Made by a program: the position numbers and the translations under genes. A stretch of 64,000 nucleotides of DNA from Chthonomonadaceae bacterium (GTDB lineage: Bacteria; Armatimonadota; Chthonomonadetes; Chthonomonadales; Chthonomonadaceae). How positions within the stretch are numbered: position 1 is the first letter of the stretch; each line of letters starts with the position of its first letter. Positions 16,828 to 27,665 of the stretch are shown here, one piece after another. The notes beneath the pieces are model-generated. The model was not told the DNA's origin. It did no database searches and saw only the letters and a list, made by a program, of their open reading frames with translations. The DNA is taken from assembly GCA_027459665.1 (NCBI GenBank), contig DAIDHN010000004.1, positions 29,068-93,067 on the forward strand. The letters are read 5' to 3'.

Positions 16828-19131
16828 ATGGCGCTTTTGGAGACTCTGCCAGAGGAAGTGGAAAACGTTCTTCGGGAAGCAGATACGCCCTCCGCACAAG
16901 ACTCGTCTCCCTCTTCTCCCCGCATTGCATTCGCTACCGACATCAATGAACGAGGCGAATTTGCGCCCGAGTGGCTGGTAGCTGAAAAGGGGCACATTTA
17001 TGTTTTTGCACCCAATGGAGGGAGCAAGGCACGCATTCTGCATGCCATTCCACTAGAAGAAGTAAAAAATGTTGAGGTGGAACACAAAATAGGCAGCGGA
17101 GAGCTGAGAGCGCGCGTAGGCACAGAAACAGTTTCTTTGCTGCGTTACTCGCAGGCTTCTGTTGCCGAGGCCAATCTGGTGGCAAGGCAGCTGAATGCAC
17201 TTGCCAACGGGCAGCCCGTGAGCGAGGAAAAACTCGACCTCGAAAACAAGCGGTGCCCGCAGTGTGGTTTTGCACTGGGCAAAGACACTTCAGTATGCCC
17301 AATTTGCATCAATCGAAGAGCTACGCTGGTACGGCTGTTCCGATTTCTCAAACCCTATAAACCTCAGGTTGTGCTGGGGGTCAGCCTGATCATTGGCTCA
17401 ACGATAGCAGACCTTACGCCGCCCTATGTAGTGGGCCGCATGGTGGATGTGGTGAACGGCATTGTGGTTTGGGAAAAACACTTCAATGCAATTCATCATC
17501 AGAGACCGCCTGCTTCAATGGTTTTGGATCAGCAAAATTCTCTGTACGCGAGCCTTTTGATTTGGGTTCTGGTGCTGGCAGTTGCACGGCTTGCCAGCGC
17601 TGCATTTACCTTTGGACAGCAGCTTCTCAACCCGTGGCTGGGCGGCAAGGTGGCGCTGGATATTCGCATGGCGCTGTACAAAAAACTGAATGAACAGTCA
17701 CTCAGCTATTTCGACAAGCGCAGCACAGGCTCTATCATGTCACGCGTAACAGGCGATGCAGAAAACCTGTGGGACTTTATTACGGGCGGCGTGCCCTGGG
17801 TAACCAGCAATGTGATGACCTTGATTGGCATTGGCATTGTGCTGTTTAGGCTCAACTGGCAGCTTGCCCTGCTCATGCTGATACCTGCCCCGTTTATTTT
17901 TATGCTGGCACGCTGGTTTATGCCGCGCTCACGCAAGCGTTATCACGTTGTGTGGCACCGAATCAGCAAAATGTACTCTACGCTCAACAGTACCCTGTCG
18001 GGCATGAGGGTGGTGAAAGCATTTGCCCAGGAAGACCGAGAGGTAGATTTCTTTCTGCGCCGCAACCAGAATGTGTTTGATGCCAGCTACAGCGCCAATG
18101 CATTTCGGGCTACTTTCTGGCCTCTGCTCGGTCTGCTCATGTCGGCAGGATCGTATGTAATCTGGATAGTGGGCGGCCATTTCACCCTCTTTGGAACCAT
18201 GTCGCTGGGTGTGCTTACCATGTTCAACGGCTTTCTCTGGCAGTTTTACCAGCCATTTATGAACTTTAGCCAGGTGATGGACTGGTCTACCCGATCAATG
18301 ACGGCTGCAGAACGCGTATTTGAGGTGCTTGATACTCAGCCTGAGGTGGCAGACCTGGCAGAACCGGTTCCCATGGACTTCATTGAGGGGAGTGTAGAGT
18401 TTGAAAACGTAAGTTTTACGTATGACAATGCGCGCCGCGCTCTTGAAAATTTCAGCCTGAAAGTTGAGCCCGGCGAAATGATTGGGCTGGTAGGGCACAG
18501 TGGAGCAGGAAAATCTACTATCATCAACCTGCTGGCCCGTTTCTACGACCCTTCAGAAGGTACGATAAAGGTAGACGGCGTAGACCTGAAACAGATACCG
18601 CATGAAACCTTTCGGCATCAGCTGGGCATTGTGCCTCAAGAGCCGTTTCTTTTCCCCGGTACCATTCGCGATAACATTGCCTATGCAAACCCCGATGCAA
18701 CTGCAGAAGAGGTAATGCAGGCAGCAAAAGCGGCCAACTGCCACGAATTCATCATGAAATTTCCAGATGGATACGATACCTACGTTGGCGAGCGGGGACA
18801 GAGGCTTTCGGGAGGTGAACGACAGCGCATTTCTATTGCGCGTGCCATTTTGCACAACCCGCGCGTTCTCATTCTCGATGAAGCCACCGCTTCTGTAGAT
18901 ACAGAAACCGAGAAGCAGATTCAGGATGCAATTTTCCGCCTGATTCAAAACCGCACTACCTTTGCCATTGCGCACCGCCTCTCTACCCTGCGCAATGCAG
19001 ACAGACTGGTGGTAATGAAAGAAGGAAAAATGGTAGAAAGCGGCACGCACGATGAGCTGATGGAACTGGATGGGGTGTATGCCGGACTGGTGCGTGTGCA
19101 AAGCGAAGTAAATCAGCTTCGCGCCCTGTAG
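16828..19131 (+). CDS. ABC exporter (fused membrane and ATPase) with PH-like and zinc-ribbon N-terminus
   Basis: A 767-residue half-transporter, presumably a homodimer in the inner membrane. After an N-terminal region of about 140 residues that looks like a bacterial PH-type beta fold (EWLVAEKGHIYVF, LEEVKNVEVEHKIGSGELRARV) come two Cys pairs at 143/146 and 157/160 (CPQCG, CPIC), a zinc-ribbon pattern. The type-I exporter membrane domain spans roughly 175-490. The ATPase has Walker A GHSGAGKS, Q-loop VPQEPFLF, signature LSGGERQR, Walker B VLILDEATASVD and the switch His in AIAHRLS. ATG at 16828 has AGGAGG at good spacing. Substrate unknown. MsbA-like lipid or drug export is possible. Confidence 0.92.
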   Translation: MALLETLPEEVENVLREADTPSAQDSSPSSPRIAFATDINERGEFAPEWLVAEKGHIYVFAPNGGSKARILHAIPLEEVKNVEVEHKIGSGELRARVGTETVSLLRYSQASVAEANLVARQLNALANGQPVSEEKLDLENKRCPQCGFALGKDTSVCPICINRRATLVRLFRFLKPYKPQVVLGVSLIIGSTIADLTPPYVVGRMVDVVNGIVVWEKHFNAIHHQRPPASMVLDQQNSLYASLLIWVLVLAVARLASAAFTFGQQLLNPWLGGKVALDIRMALYKKLNEQSLSYFDKRSTGSIMSRVTGDAENLWDFITGGVPWVTSNVMTLIGIGIVLFRLNWQLALLMLIPAPFIFMLARWFMPRSRKRYHVVWHRISKMYSTLNSTLSGMRVVKAFAQEDREVDFFLRRNQNVFDASYSANAFRATFWPLLGLLMSAGSYVIWIVGGHFTLFGTMSLGVLTMFNGFLWQFYQPFMNFSQVMDWSTRSMTAAERVFEVLDTQPEVADLAEPVPMDFIEGSVEFENVSFTYDNARRALENFSLKVEPGEMIGLVGHSGAGKSTIINLLARFYDPSEGTIKVDGVDLKQIPHETFRHQLGIVPQEPFLFPGTIRDNIAYANPDATAEEVMQAAKAANCHEFIMKFPDGYDTYVGERGQRLSGGERQRISIARAILHNPRVLILDEATASVDTETEKQIQDAIFRLIQNRTTFAIAHRLSTLRNADRLVVMKEGKMVESGTHDELMELDGVYAGLVRVQSEVNQLRAL

Positions 19132-19144
19132 AAGATACTGATTC

Positions 19145-19183
19145 CAAGCAGCGGGTGCCGCAGGGCATCCGCTGCTTGTTTTT
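19145..19183 (+). terminator. Intrinsic terminator after the ABC exporter
   Basis: A 15-bp stem (19145-19159 with 19164-19178, one G-U pair) closes a GCAG loop and is followed by five T. Confidence 0.93.
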
Positions 19184-19263
19184 CATTTGCTGCAAAACCT
19201 GCGGTGCAATAGGTGAGCTGCCGCTGGAAAACCCCGCGAAATAACTACTTTTGTCTACTTTTG

Positions 19264-19272
19264 TGCTATACT
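19264..19272 (+). promoter_or_regulatory. Extended -10 promoter element for gyrB
   Basis: TGCTATACT is an extended -10 (TG-N-TATACT) about 105 bp before the gyrB ATG. No normal -35 is seen, but direct CTACTTTTGT repeats lie just upstream. Confidence 0.45.
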
Positions 19273-19362
19273 TAAAGGTGCAGTTAACAAATTATGCAGC
19301 CTCGTTTGCTTGAGTCGGCATGCATTGCACATATTCGCCGGGATGCAGCCCCTGAACCGTAA

Positions 19363-21501
<2,139 letters not shown>

Positions 21502-21556
21502 ACCGCAGCGCCTTCGACAGGCATGTGCCTGCTGCCGGCAAAAAACAGAAAGCACA

Positions 21557-21600
21557 ATGCCGTACAGATACCCGCGGGGTAGCTGTACGGCATCTTTTTT
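21557..21600. terminator. Intrinsic terminator after gyrB
   Basis: ATGCCGTACAG (21557-21567) pairs with CTGTACGGCAT (21583-21593), enclosing a nested ACCCCGCGGGTA-type stem, then six T. A T-rich run on the other strand lets it also stop the convergent lipoprotein operon. Confidence 0.9.
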
Positions 21601-21626
21601 GAGGGGCAGAGCGCGGCAGACAGATG

Positions 21627-21665
21627 TTCTATTCACTGCAGCCGGTATTGCTGCAGTGAATAGAA
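21627..21665. repeat. Perfect 15-bp inverted repeat at the end of the lipoprotein operon
   Basis: TTCTATTCACTGCAG (21627-21641) is followed after a 9-base loop by its exact reverse complement (21651-21665). It lies only a few bases past the lipoprotein stop codon. There is no U-run on the useful side, so it may be an mRNA 3'-end stabiliser or pause site rather than a terminator. Confidence 0.7.
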
Positions 21666-21671
21666 AAATGC

Positions 21672-22574
21672 TTACGGTATATTCAGATCGGGCGCCTGCA
21701 CGGGGGTAGAGGTATTGGCAAGGGTAACTGTTTGGGTTACATTTTTGCTTAACTCTGTTACCGTATAGGTTCCGGGTGGTACCCAGAAGTAGTATTCTCC
21801 CGTAGTTGGATCGGTATGCGCAATCAGCGGCCCTACGGTAGGCGTTATGCTTACCGAAGTGGAAACAGGGCTGCCCCCCGATTTTACGAAGCCGTATACC
21901 GTGTAGGGTGAACCTGGCGTGCTTGAACCGATGGGAGCGCCCAGCACAATGCTGCCCAGCGGATTGCTGCCTGCTGCCAGCGGAAACTGTGTGAGTACAG
22001 GTTTGTTTACAAAGCCGGCAGCCTGCACATTGCCAATGGGTACAGTGGGGTCGGCTCCCAGGCCAACTGGCAGACTGGCAATAGAAAATGTGCCATCTGC
22101 TGCAGATACCGCACTTTGGCCGCCAATGGTCACTGTAGCCCCCGATACCGGGCTGGTTTGCCCCAGCGTACCAGAACTCACTACCGTGCCGGTAACAGAA
22201 GCTGTGTATCCGCTGGCTGAAAGGTAAATAGTGCCGAGGTTGTTGATCTGCCCGGCGGTAAGTTTTAAGGCCAGAGTAAGAGTTTGTTCACCTGTGGCAG
22301 AAATAGTGCCCGAAGTAGTGCCCGATGGAACGGTGGTAAGGGTAAATGAACCGGTAGGGCTGGTAGTGCCAGTCTGGCCGCCAATGTTCACTGCAGCACC
22401 TGGGCTGGGCGGCTGGTTGGTTTCTACCAGCAGCACCGAGCCAGACACCGTAACGCCGGAGCCGCTGGAAGAACCTCCGCCGCCTCCGCTGCCGCATCCT
22501 GCCAGCAGAACCCCCAAAACCAGAGGCATCAGCAGGCAGACACCTTTCCTTGCGCTGTATTCTTTCATGTTCAT
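21672..22574 (-). CDS. Lipoprotein with carboxypeptidase-regulatory-like repeats
   Basis: A 300-residue lipoprotein. The N-terminus is a lipoprotein signal (VLGVLLAGC with the lipid-bearing Cys), followed by a Gly/Ser linker. Three or four beta-sandwich repeats follow, of the CarboxypepD_reg type (GSVLLVETNQPPSPGAAVNIGG, TGTVVSSG..SPVSGATVTIGG..DGTFSIASLPVG, and a last PTTGEYYFWVPPGTYTVTELSK). Such domains are adhesion or structural modules in surface proteins. No catalytic residues are seen. ATG at 22574 has AGGAGA upstream. It is last in a leftward set of three secreted-protein genes, 30 bp after the previous stop. Confidence 0.82.
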   Translation of the reverse strand: MNMKEYSARKGVCLLMPLVLGVLLAGCGSGGGGGSSSGSGVTVSGSVLLVETNQPPSPGAAVNIGGQTGTTSPTGSFTLTTVPSGTTSGTISATGEQTLTLALKLTAGQINNLGTIYLSASGYTASVTGTVVSSGTLGQTSPVSGATVTIGGQSAVSAADGTFSIASLPVGLGADPTVPIGNVQAAGFVNKPVLTQFPLAAGSNPLGSIVLGAPIGSSTPGSPYTVYGFVKSGGSPVSTSVSITPTVGPLIAHTDPTTGEYYFWVPPGTYTVTELSKNVTQTVTLANTSTPVQAPDLNIP

Positions 22575-22604
22575 GCAATTCTCCTGATCTGTTGCATATG
22601 GTTG

Positions 22605-25600
22605 TTAGCGGGTAATGGTGCAGGGTACCAGTGAGCGGGTTTGGCGGCCGTCTGGGGTTTGCAGCCGTACTTCAGCCAGGTAAACACCGGTTGAGAGACC
22701 GCGTCCCCGATCATCCCGCAGGTCCCACACTACCCGGGTCACTCCTGCAGAAACAGCGCGGCCGGCTGCCAGGTGCCGAATAACCTGCCCATTGGCTGCC
22801 AGTATGTTTACGCTGGCTTGTGCGGCAGCATCTGTTTGAAACGAAATGGTTGCTGCTGCTACCGCCCTGCCCCCTGTGCCAGGCACAAGGTCTACATGAA
22901 GCCCTATCAGCATGGGGGGCTGAAAACCGCCTGGCGTGGCCGTGATTTGGAAGCGGCGGGTGGTTTCGCCGGCCCCGGTGGTAAACGAGTAGCTGGAGAC
23001 ATTGTTCATTACCATGCGTGTGTTGGTATCTAGATCGGTGAGGGTAAGAGCCATGCTGCGAGGCAGATGTGAAAGGTCTGGCCAGAGCAGCTGGCAGGTT
23101 TGCCCCGGATGCGGCACGGTTGCCAGCACATTCCAGGTAGTTGTGCCCGCAGGCTGTATGTCAGAAAGAAATGTGCTGCCTACCCCGCGCGAGGCTCCCT
23201 GCCAGCCAGGCTGCGAAATAAGCACCGAAAGGCCGGCAGTTGTTGCAATGGCTGGTGGAGCAGGTGCATCTAGGGCGGGAACGTAGCGGGTAGAACCCTG
23301 CGGCGACTGCCCTATGAGGGCTGTTTGGGCGTTGCCGTTGTTGTCTTGCAGTTGTATATGCAGTCGCCAGCCCTGCAGACTGTTTGCTGCAGAGCGGGTT
23401 TTCGTGGGCAGCAGCGTAAAAGGCAGATGCAGCGAACGCGTGTTGGGAGAGGGGTTGATGTAGGTGACAGTAAGGCCCTCTGTAACATTGGCCAGCAGAA
23501 AATAGCCCTGCCAGGGCAGCAGCGTGTACTGCTGAAATGGCGATGCAGCGGTTTGGGTCTGGGAGATGTCAACATAGGACGATACATTTGGATCGCCGTT
23601 GTAGCCAAATACCCCTGCGCTCAGATAGCCTGCCGAAATAGCCTGGGTGAGTGTAAGCGCATCTCCACCCTGATACTGAAACACAACCCCTCCCTGCGTG
23701 CCCGATGTACCATTGCTAAGCAGCGTTACAGGCAGATTGAAAGGGTCGCCAATCATGTTCCAGCCGTACTGCAGCCCTACCGTAACCAGGTTTAGGTTGT
23801 CGGTTCGCTGGCCGGTGATGGTAATGCCGTTTTGGCCAGAACCGCCATTGAGGGCAGAAGCGAAATTGGTCCAAATCGAGTAGCCCGGCTGATACAGCGG
23901 AAGATTGGGGTAGAGTTCATAGTTGTCGCCGTTTGTGTTGTTGAGGCTCTGATTCCACTGTGCAATCAGCGCCTGCGATGCAGGAATGCCAAACACTGCT
24001 GCCAGATCAGGGTTGAGCGGTTGTATGGGCAGCGAGATGAGCTGCGGCCCAGATGAGAATACATGGGTGAGGCTGGCAGTTGCACCTGGCACCTGCAGCA
24101 CAAAGATAGAGCTTACATTGCCCAGCCCCTGGCTGTTGGTGGCAGAGCGCTGAAAAACGTTGCGCTGAAAAGTGATGGGCGTGCCGTTTGCCGTTCCTGC
24201 ACTATTGAGGGGTTGGTAGGTAAGGATTACTTTGGTGAAGTTGTTGGGAATAGAGGCTCCGCCTGCCGCCCCAAATGCACCCTGGGTTACTTTGGTTTGT
24301 ACAGGGGTTCCATTGCCTCCAGAAAAGGCGGCGCTGAGTGTACCCGTGTCTGAGCCAACGCATACCCCAAAGAAGTCGCTGGGCGCACCGCCTGAGCCGG
24401 CAGCGCTTTCGTTGGCCGGGTATGCCAGCTGGGTGGCAATGCCCCCTAGCGGAAATGCCATGGTAACGCGCATTTGGGGAGTTACGCCAATGTTGATGAA
24501 TTCGGGAGCTGTGTAGCCCTCTCCGTTGGGAATCTGAATGGCTGTGTCTGCACCCGGCAGGGTAAGCCGGTTCAGATAGGTATAGTCATAAAAAACCGGG
24601 TTGCATACCCCGCTCAAATCCTGTTCATCGCCTGTGGTGGTGGTGTTGTAATAGAGAACTATTACTGCAGCTCCATCTTGGGGTATGGTAGAACTGGGCA
24701 GGGTGGGGGTTACAAAAACATACTCTTTTGGCCCCGGATTGATGCCGGCATTGAATACATACTGCTGCTGAAACCACTGGCTGAACGGCTGCCCCTCTAC
24801 GCTGCCCCCTACTGCAGTAGAGGCCAGGGCTTCCAGCCGGGTTTCATCGTTTGCAATGGTATGGTCTGCCTGCCAGGCATCGTAGTAGGCATTGTTGAAG
24901 TTCTGAAAAAAGAGAGAATTTTCGATGTAGCATTTTATCCAGGCGGTAGAGGAAGCCTGCAGCCGTGGAATGAGCATGCCTCCAAACTGCCCGGAAATAG
25001 GCTGCGCCATTTTGGTTGGCGGAAAGAATGTGCTGTTGCCCAGCGCCGGCTGATTGAGCAGGTCGTAAAAAGGGGAGTAATAAAAGTCTGCGGCCGGGTC
25101 TACTGTGGCGTTGTTGGGAAAGCGACCCTGCAGGGTTTGTGCTGCAATAGAAGCTGCTGCGCGTGCAAACCCTGTGTTCCAGGCATCGAAGCCCATTACT
25201 GCGGGGCCGTAGAAGGTTTGCGCCATTGCCTGCAAAAGGCCCAGGTATTCATCCTGCGGGGCAGTAAAGTTGGGCAGGTCTATGTCTATAGAACCATCTG
25301 TATTTACAACAACGGTAACCCCTATAATGCCAGATACTTTGGTGGGGTTGTCGTCTTTGTTGAGAATAGTCACCTGCCCATTCCAGAGAGGCGCCCCCAG
25401 CAGGTTGGTGAGCGCAGGGTAAAGCAGTGTGTTTACTGTGCTGCTGAGCTGCGCTGCAGTAGTCGGGTCGAAGGCATAGGTGCCGGTGGTGCTTACTACA
25501 AAAGTGAGCGTATTGCCTGCGGGCACTCCACGCCCTGCTGCACGGCTGGCAGGCAGTGAGGGCAGGCGGCCGTTGGTGCGCATAAGCACCGTATCTACTA

Positions 25601-25916
25601 ACGGAATTTGCTGCTGCGGCCTCAGCAGACCTTTGCTGCGAAGACTCTGCAGCTCTGGCAAAAGCGCCGCATTGCGCACAGTCATAAACTGATGCAGCCG
25701 CGAGTTAAGTGCGCCAAGCGATGCTGCCCGGCTCCCATTGGTGTCTACAATGAGTGCAGACTGCGGGCCGTTTGCTACGGCGGCAAAGGGACGGTTGACA
25801 ATGTTTTGATATACCTGCTGGGCTTTGACGGGCAGCTGCCTGCCCAGCAGAAAAACGCCGGCTATTGCAATGGTCGCAGTGAACCCTGCAATGCGGCGGA
25901 ATGTTGTACACCTCAC
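22605..25916 (-). CDS. Large secreted protein with GWNMIG-type and FlgD-like C-terminal modules
   Basis: A 1103-residue exported protein. GTG at 25916 follows GAGGAGGG at 7 bases and starts a signal peptide ending near VKAQ. Residues about 40-650 are not recognised. They include TGTYAFDPTTAAQLSS, an SWFQQQYVFNAGINPGPKEYVFV segment and a long stretch of beta strands, with no protease motif seen. From about 650 comes the module shared with the genes at 50439 and 59051. Its parts are QLISLPIQPL, GWNMIGDPF, PWQGYFLL, LLWPDLSHLPRSMALTLTDLDT and a final FlgD-like fold (NGQVIRHLAAGRAVSAGVTRVVWDLRD..GLSTGVYLAEVRL) ending in ITR. Likely a surface or matrix protein. Confidence 0.82.
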   Translation of the reverse strand: MRCTTFRRIAGFTATIAIAGVFLLGRQLPVKAQQVYQNIVNRPFAAVANGPQSALIVDTNGSRAASLGALNSRLHQFMTVRNAALLPELQSLRSKGLLRPQQQIPLVDTVLMRTNGRLPSLPASRAAGRGVPAGNTLTFVVSTTGTYAFDPTTAAQLSSTVNTLLYPALTNLLGAPLWNGQVTILNKDDNPTKVSGIIGVTVVVNTDGSIDIDLPNFTAPQDEYLGLLQAMAQTFYGPAVMGFDAWNTGFARAAASIAAQTLQGRFPNNATVDPAADFYYSPFYDLLNQPALGNSTFFPPTKMAQPISGQFGGMLIPRLQASSTAWIKCYIENSLFFQNFNNAYYDAWQADHTIANDETRLEALASTAVGGSVEGQPFSQWFQQQYVFNAGINPGPKEYVFVTPTLPSSTIPQDGAAVIVLYYNTTTTGDEQDLSGVCNPVFYDYTYLNRLTLPGADTAIQIPNGEGYTAPEFINIGVTPQMRVTMAFPLGGIATQLAYPANESAAGSGGAPSDFFGVCVGSDTGTLSAAFSGGNGTPVQTKVTQGAFGAAGGASIPNNFTKVILTYQPLNSAGTANGTPITFQRNVFQRSATNSQGLGNVSSIFVLQVPGATASLTHVFSSGPQLISLPIQPLNPDLAAVFGIPASQALIAQWNQSLNNTNGDNYELYPNLPLYQPGYSIWTNFASALNGGSGQNGITITGQRTDNLNLVTVGLQYGWNMIGDPFNLPVTLLSNGTSGTQGGVVFQYQGGDALTLTQAISAGYLSAGVFGYNGDPNVSSYVDISQTQTAASPFQQYTLLPWQGYFLLANVTEGLTVTYINPSPNTRSLHLPFTLLPTKTRSAANSLQGWRLHIQLQDNNGNAQTALIGQSPQGSTRYVPALDAPAPPAIATTAGLSVLISQPGWQGASRGVGSTFLSDIQPAGTTTWNVLATVPHPGQTCQLLWPDLSHLPRSMALTLTDLDTNTRMVMNNVSSYSFTTGAGETTRRFQITATPGGFQPPMLIGLHVDLVPGTGGRAVAAATISFQTDAAAQASVNILAANGQVIRHLAAGRAVSAGVTRVVWDLRDDRGRGLSTGVYLAEVRLQTPDGRQTRSLVPCTITR

Positions 25917-26012
25917 GAGATTCCCTCCTCAACGATTTGGGCCGGGGGAGGCCGTTGCAGATTATTCCTGCTGCAGTCTGCAAGAGGCTGCAGCAGGCCA
26001 GGGGGTGATGGC

Positions 26013-27578
26013 TTATGGCACCACAAAAGAACCGATAGGGCTGATGGAATAGGCATAGCCTGTGTTGCGCGTGGGAGGAGTGTACTGCGCAATAACAAAC
26101 CAGTAGTATGTACCCGAAGCCAGCGGCGCAGACGGAGTGTAGCTGGTAGTGGCGGGCGGCAGAGTTTGAGTGACTATGGGAGAAACTCCGTCGGTTGTAG
26201 ACTGGTAATCTGGAAACTGGTTATAAATCAGCACAGTGTACTGCCCTATATTGCTAATGCTTGACCAGGCAAGTACAGGCTGGCTGCTTACGGTTTGTCC
26301 GCCTATGGGGCTTTGCAGCGACAGGGGCGACAGCGGGCTTACCTGCATGGTTGCATTTGGGTCTGGCGTAGGTTCGGTGCCATTCTGCGGGAACAGAATG
26401 GTATCGAGCGGCGCCACATTGTAGTAGTATACCTGCCCGGGCGTGAAGGCAGGGTCGGTGTCAAAAAACTGGTCGGCCAGCGAGTCGCGCAGCAGCGCCT
26501 CAGAGAAAAAATTTGGTGCGCCGGCGTTGGTAAGGTTGTCTGCGCGCAATATGTCGAAACCAAACAGGCTGTTGCTTGCCTGGTAATTCCAGGTGATGTT
26601 GGTTTCGATGATGCTGCCAGAAGGCACACTGCGCGTTTGCATGCTGTTTCGCGTGTGCATTTGCACATTGCGCGAGGCAGCCTGATGGCCGGGTTGTATG
26701 CCGCGCTTTAGCAGCAGTGCATCTATGATGTTTTGATAGGCGATTTGCTGTGCAGTGGCGCCCGCCGCTCTGGTAGGCACCACAGGCACTGTAAACATAG
26801 AGGCATCGAGGTTGCTTACCAGCGGCTGCGTGCTGCCGCTGGATGAGGCAGTGAGAGTAAAGTTGAGTGCGGCTGTCTGCCCGGCGGTAAGTGTAACGTT
26901 GGAGGTAGTCTGGTTGATATAGCCTGCAAACGAGGCCGATACTGTGTATATCTGCGCAGACTGGGTGCCGTCGGCGGTGACAGTGGGTATCATGGGCAGG
27001 GTGTATCTGCCGCTGGTATTGGTGTAGGTCGTGAAAGAGCCAAGGCTGCTGAAGTACTGTGAGGTAACGCCTCCCGAAGTAGAACTTACTGGCCCTGGCG
27101 CCATAAATACCCTGGCACCAGCCAGAGGGCTGCCGTTTTGATCGGTTATCTGCCCGGTAACAGTGGCCTGTGTGCTTACCGGCGACATGACAACATTTGC
27201 ATTGGAAGTTGGTCCCGTTCCGTTCAGCACCTCTACCGTATTTTCACCGCTCCAGGGCACGCCTGCAATGGTTTTGCTGGCGGTAATAGTAACAATGCTA
27301 GAACTTTGCCCCGCAGGCACAGTTACGCTGGGCAGCACAAAAGCGCCTTGCTGGGTTGATGTGGCAGTCTGCCCTGCGCCGCTTACTGCAGCGCCCACAA
27401 TAGGCGAGCTGTTTACATCAGATACATTGCCTGCTACCTGATTGGTGCTGGAACCAGTGTTGCCCGGATTGGAAATAGAGCTGGAACCAGAACTGCAGCC
27501 TGCAAGCCAGCAAAGCGCTGGAAGAAGGCAGAGCGCCACTGCCTTGCGCGCTCTGGTTATTAAGTAAACTGTAGGCAT
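26013..27578 (-). CDS. Surface lipoprotein with carboxypeptidase-regulatory-like domains
   Basis: A 521-residue lipoprotein. The signal LPALCWLAGCSS has the lipobox Cys near residue 28. Three beta-sandwich repeats of the CarboxypepD_reg/Big type follow (NQVAGNVSDVNSSPIVGAAVSGAGQT, ATVTGQITDQNGSPLAGARVFM, SASFAGYINQTTSNVTLTAGQT). A fibronectin-like C-terminal half has NITWNYQASNSLFGFDILRAD, LSLQSPIGGQTVSSQPVLAWSSI and SGTYYWFVIAQYTP. The last unit resembles the fibronectin-III sandwich used for carbohydrate or protein contact. ATG at 27578 has GAGGAG at 9 bases. It is 87 bp downstream of nusB and precedes two more exported-protein genes on the same strand. Confidence 0.82.
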   Translation of the reverse strand: MPTVYLITRARKAVALCLLPALCWLAGCSSGSSSISNPGNTGSSTNQVAGNVSDVNSSPIVGAAVSGAGQTATSTQQGAFVLPSVTVPAGQSSSIVTITASKTIAGVPWSGENTVEVLNGTGPTSNANVVMSPVSTQATVTGQITDQNGSPLAGARVFMAPGPVSSTSGGVTSQYFSSLGSFTTYTNTSGRYTLPMIPTVTADGTQSAQIYTVSASFAGYINQTTSNVTLTAGQTAALNFTLTASSSGSTQPLVSNLDASMFTVPVVPTRAAGATAQQIAYQNIIDALLLKRGIQPGHQAASRNVQMHTRNSMQTRSVPSGSIIETNITWNYQASNSLFGFDILRADNLTNAGAPNFFSEALLRDSLADQFFDTDPAFTPGQVYYYNVAPLDTILFPQNGTEPTPDPNATMQVSPLSPLSLQSPIGGQTVSSQPVLAWSSISNIGQYTVLIYNQFPDYQSTTDGVSPIVTQTLPPATTSYTPSAPLASGTYYWFVIAQYTPPTRNTGYAYSISPIGSFVVP

Positions 27579-27665
27579 TTCTTCAATCTCCTCGGGGTAG
27601 ACCGTACATTATTGTGGCTTTGGGGGTTAAATATGCTCAATCGCCTGATTGCGTGAGGTATGTTT

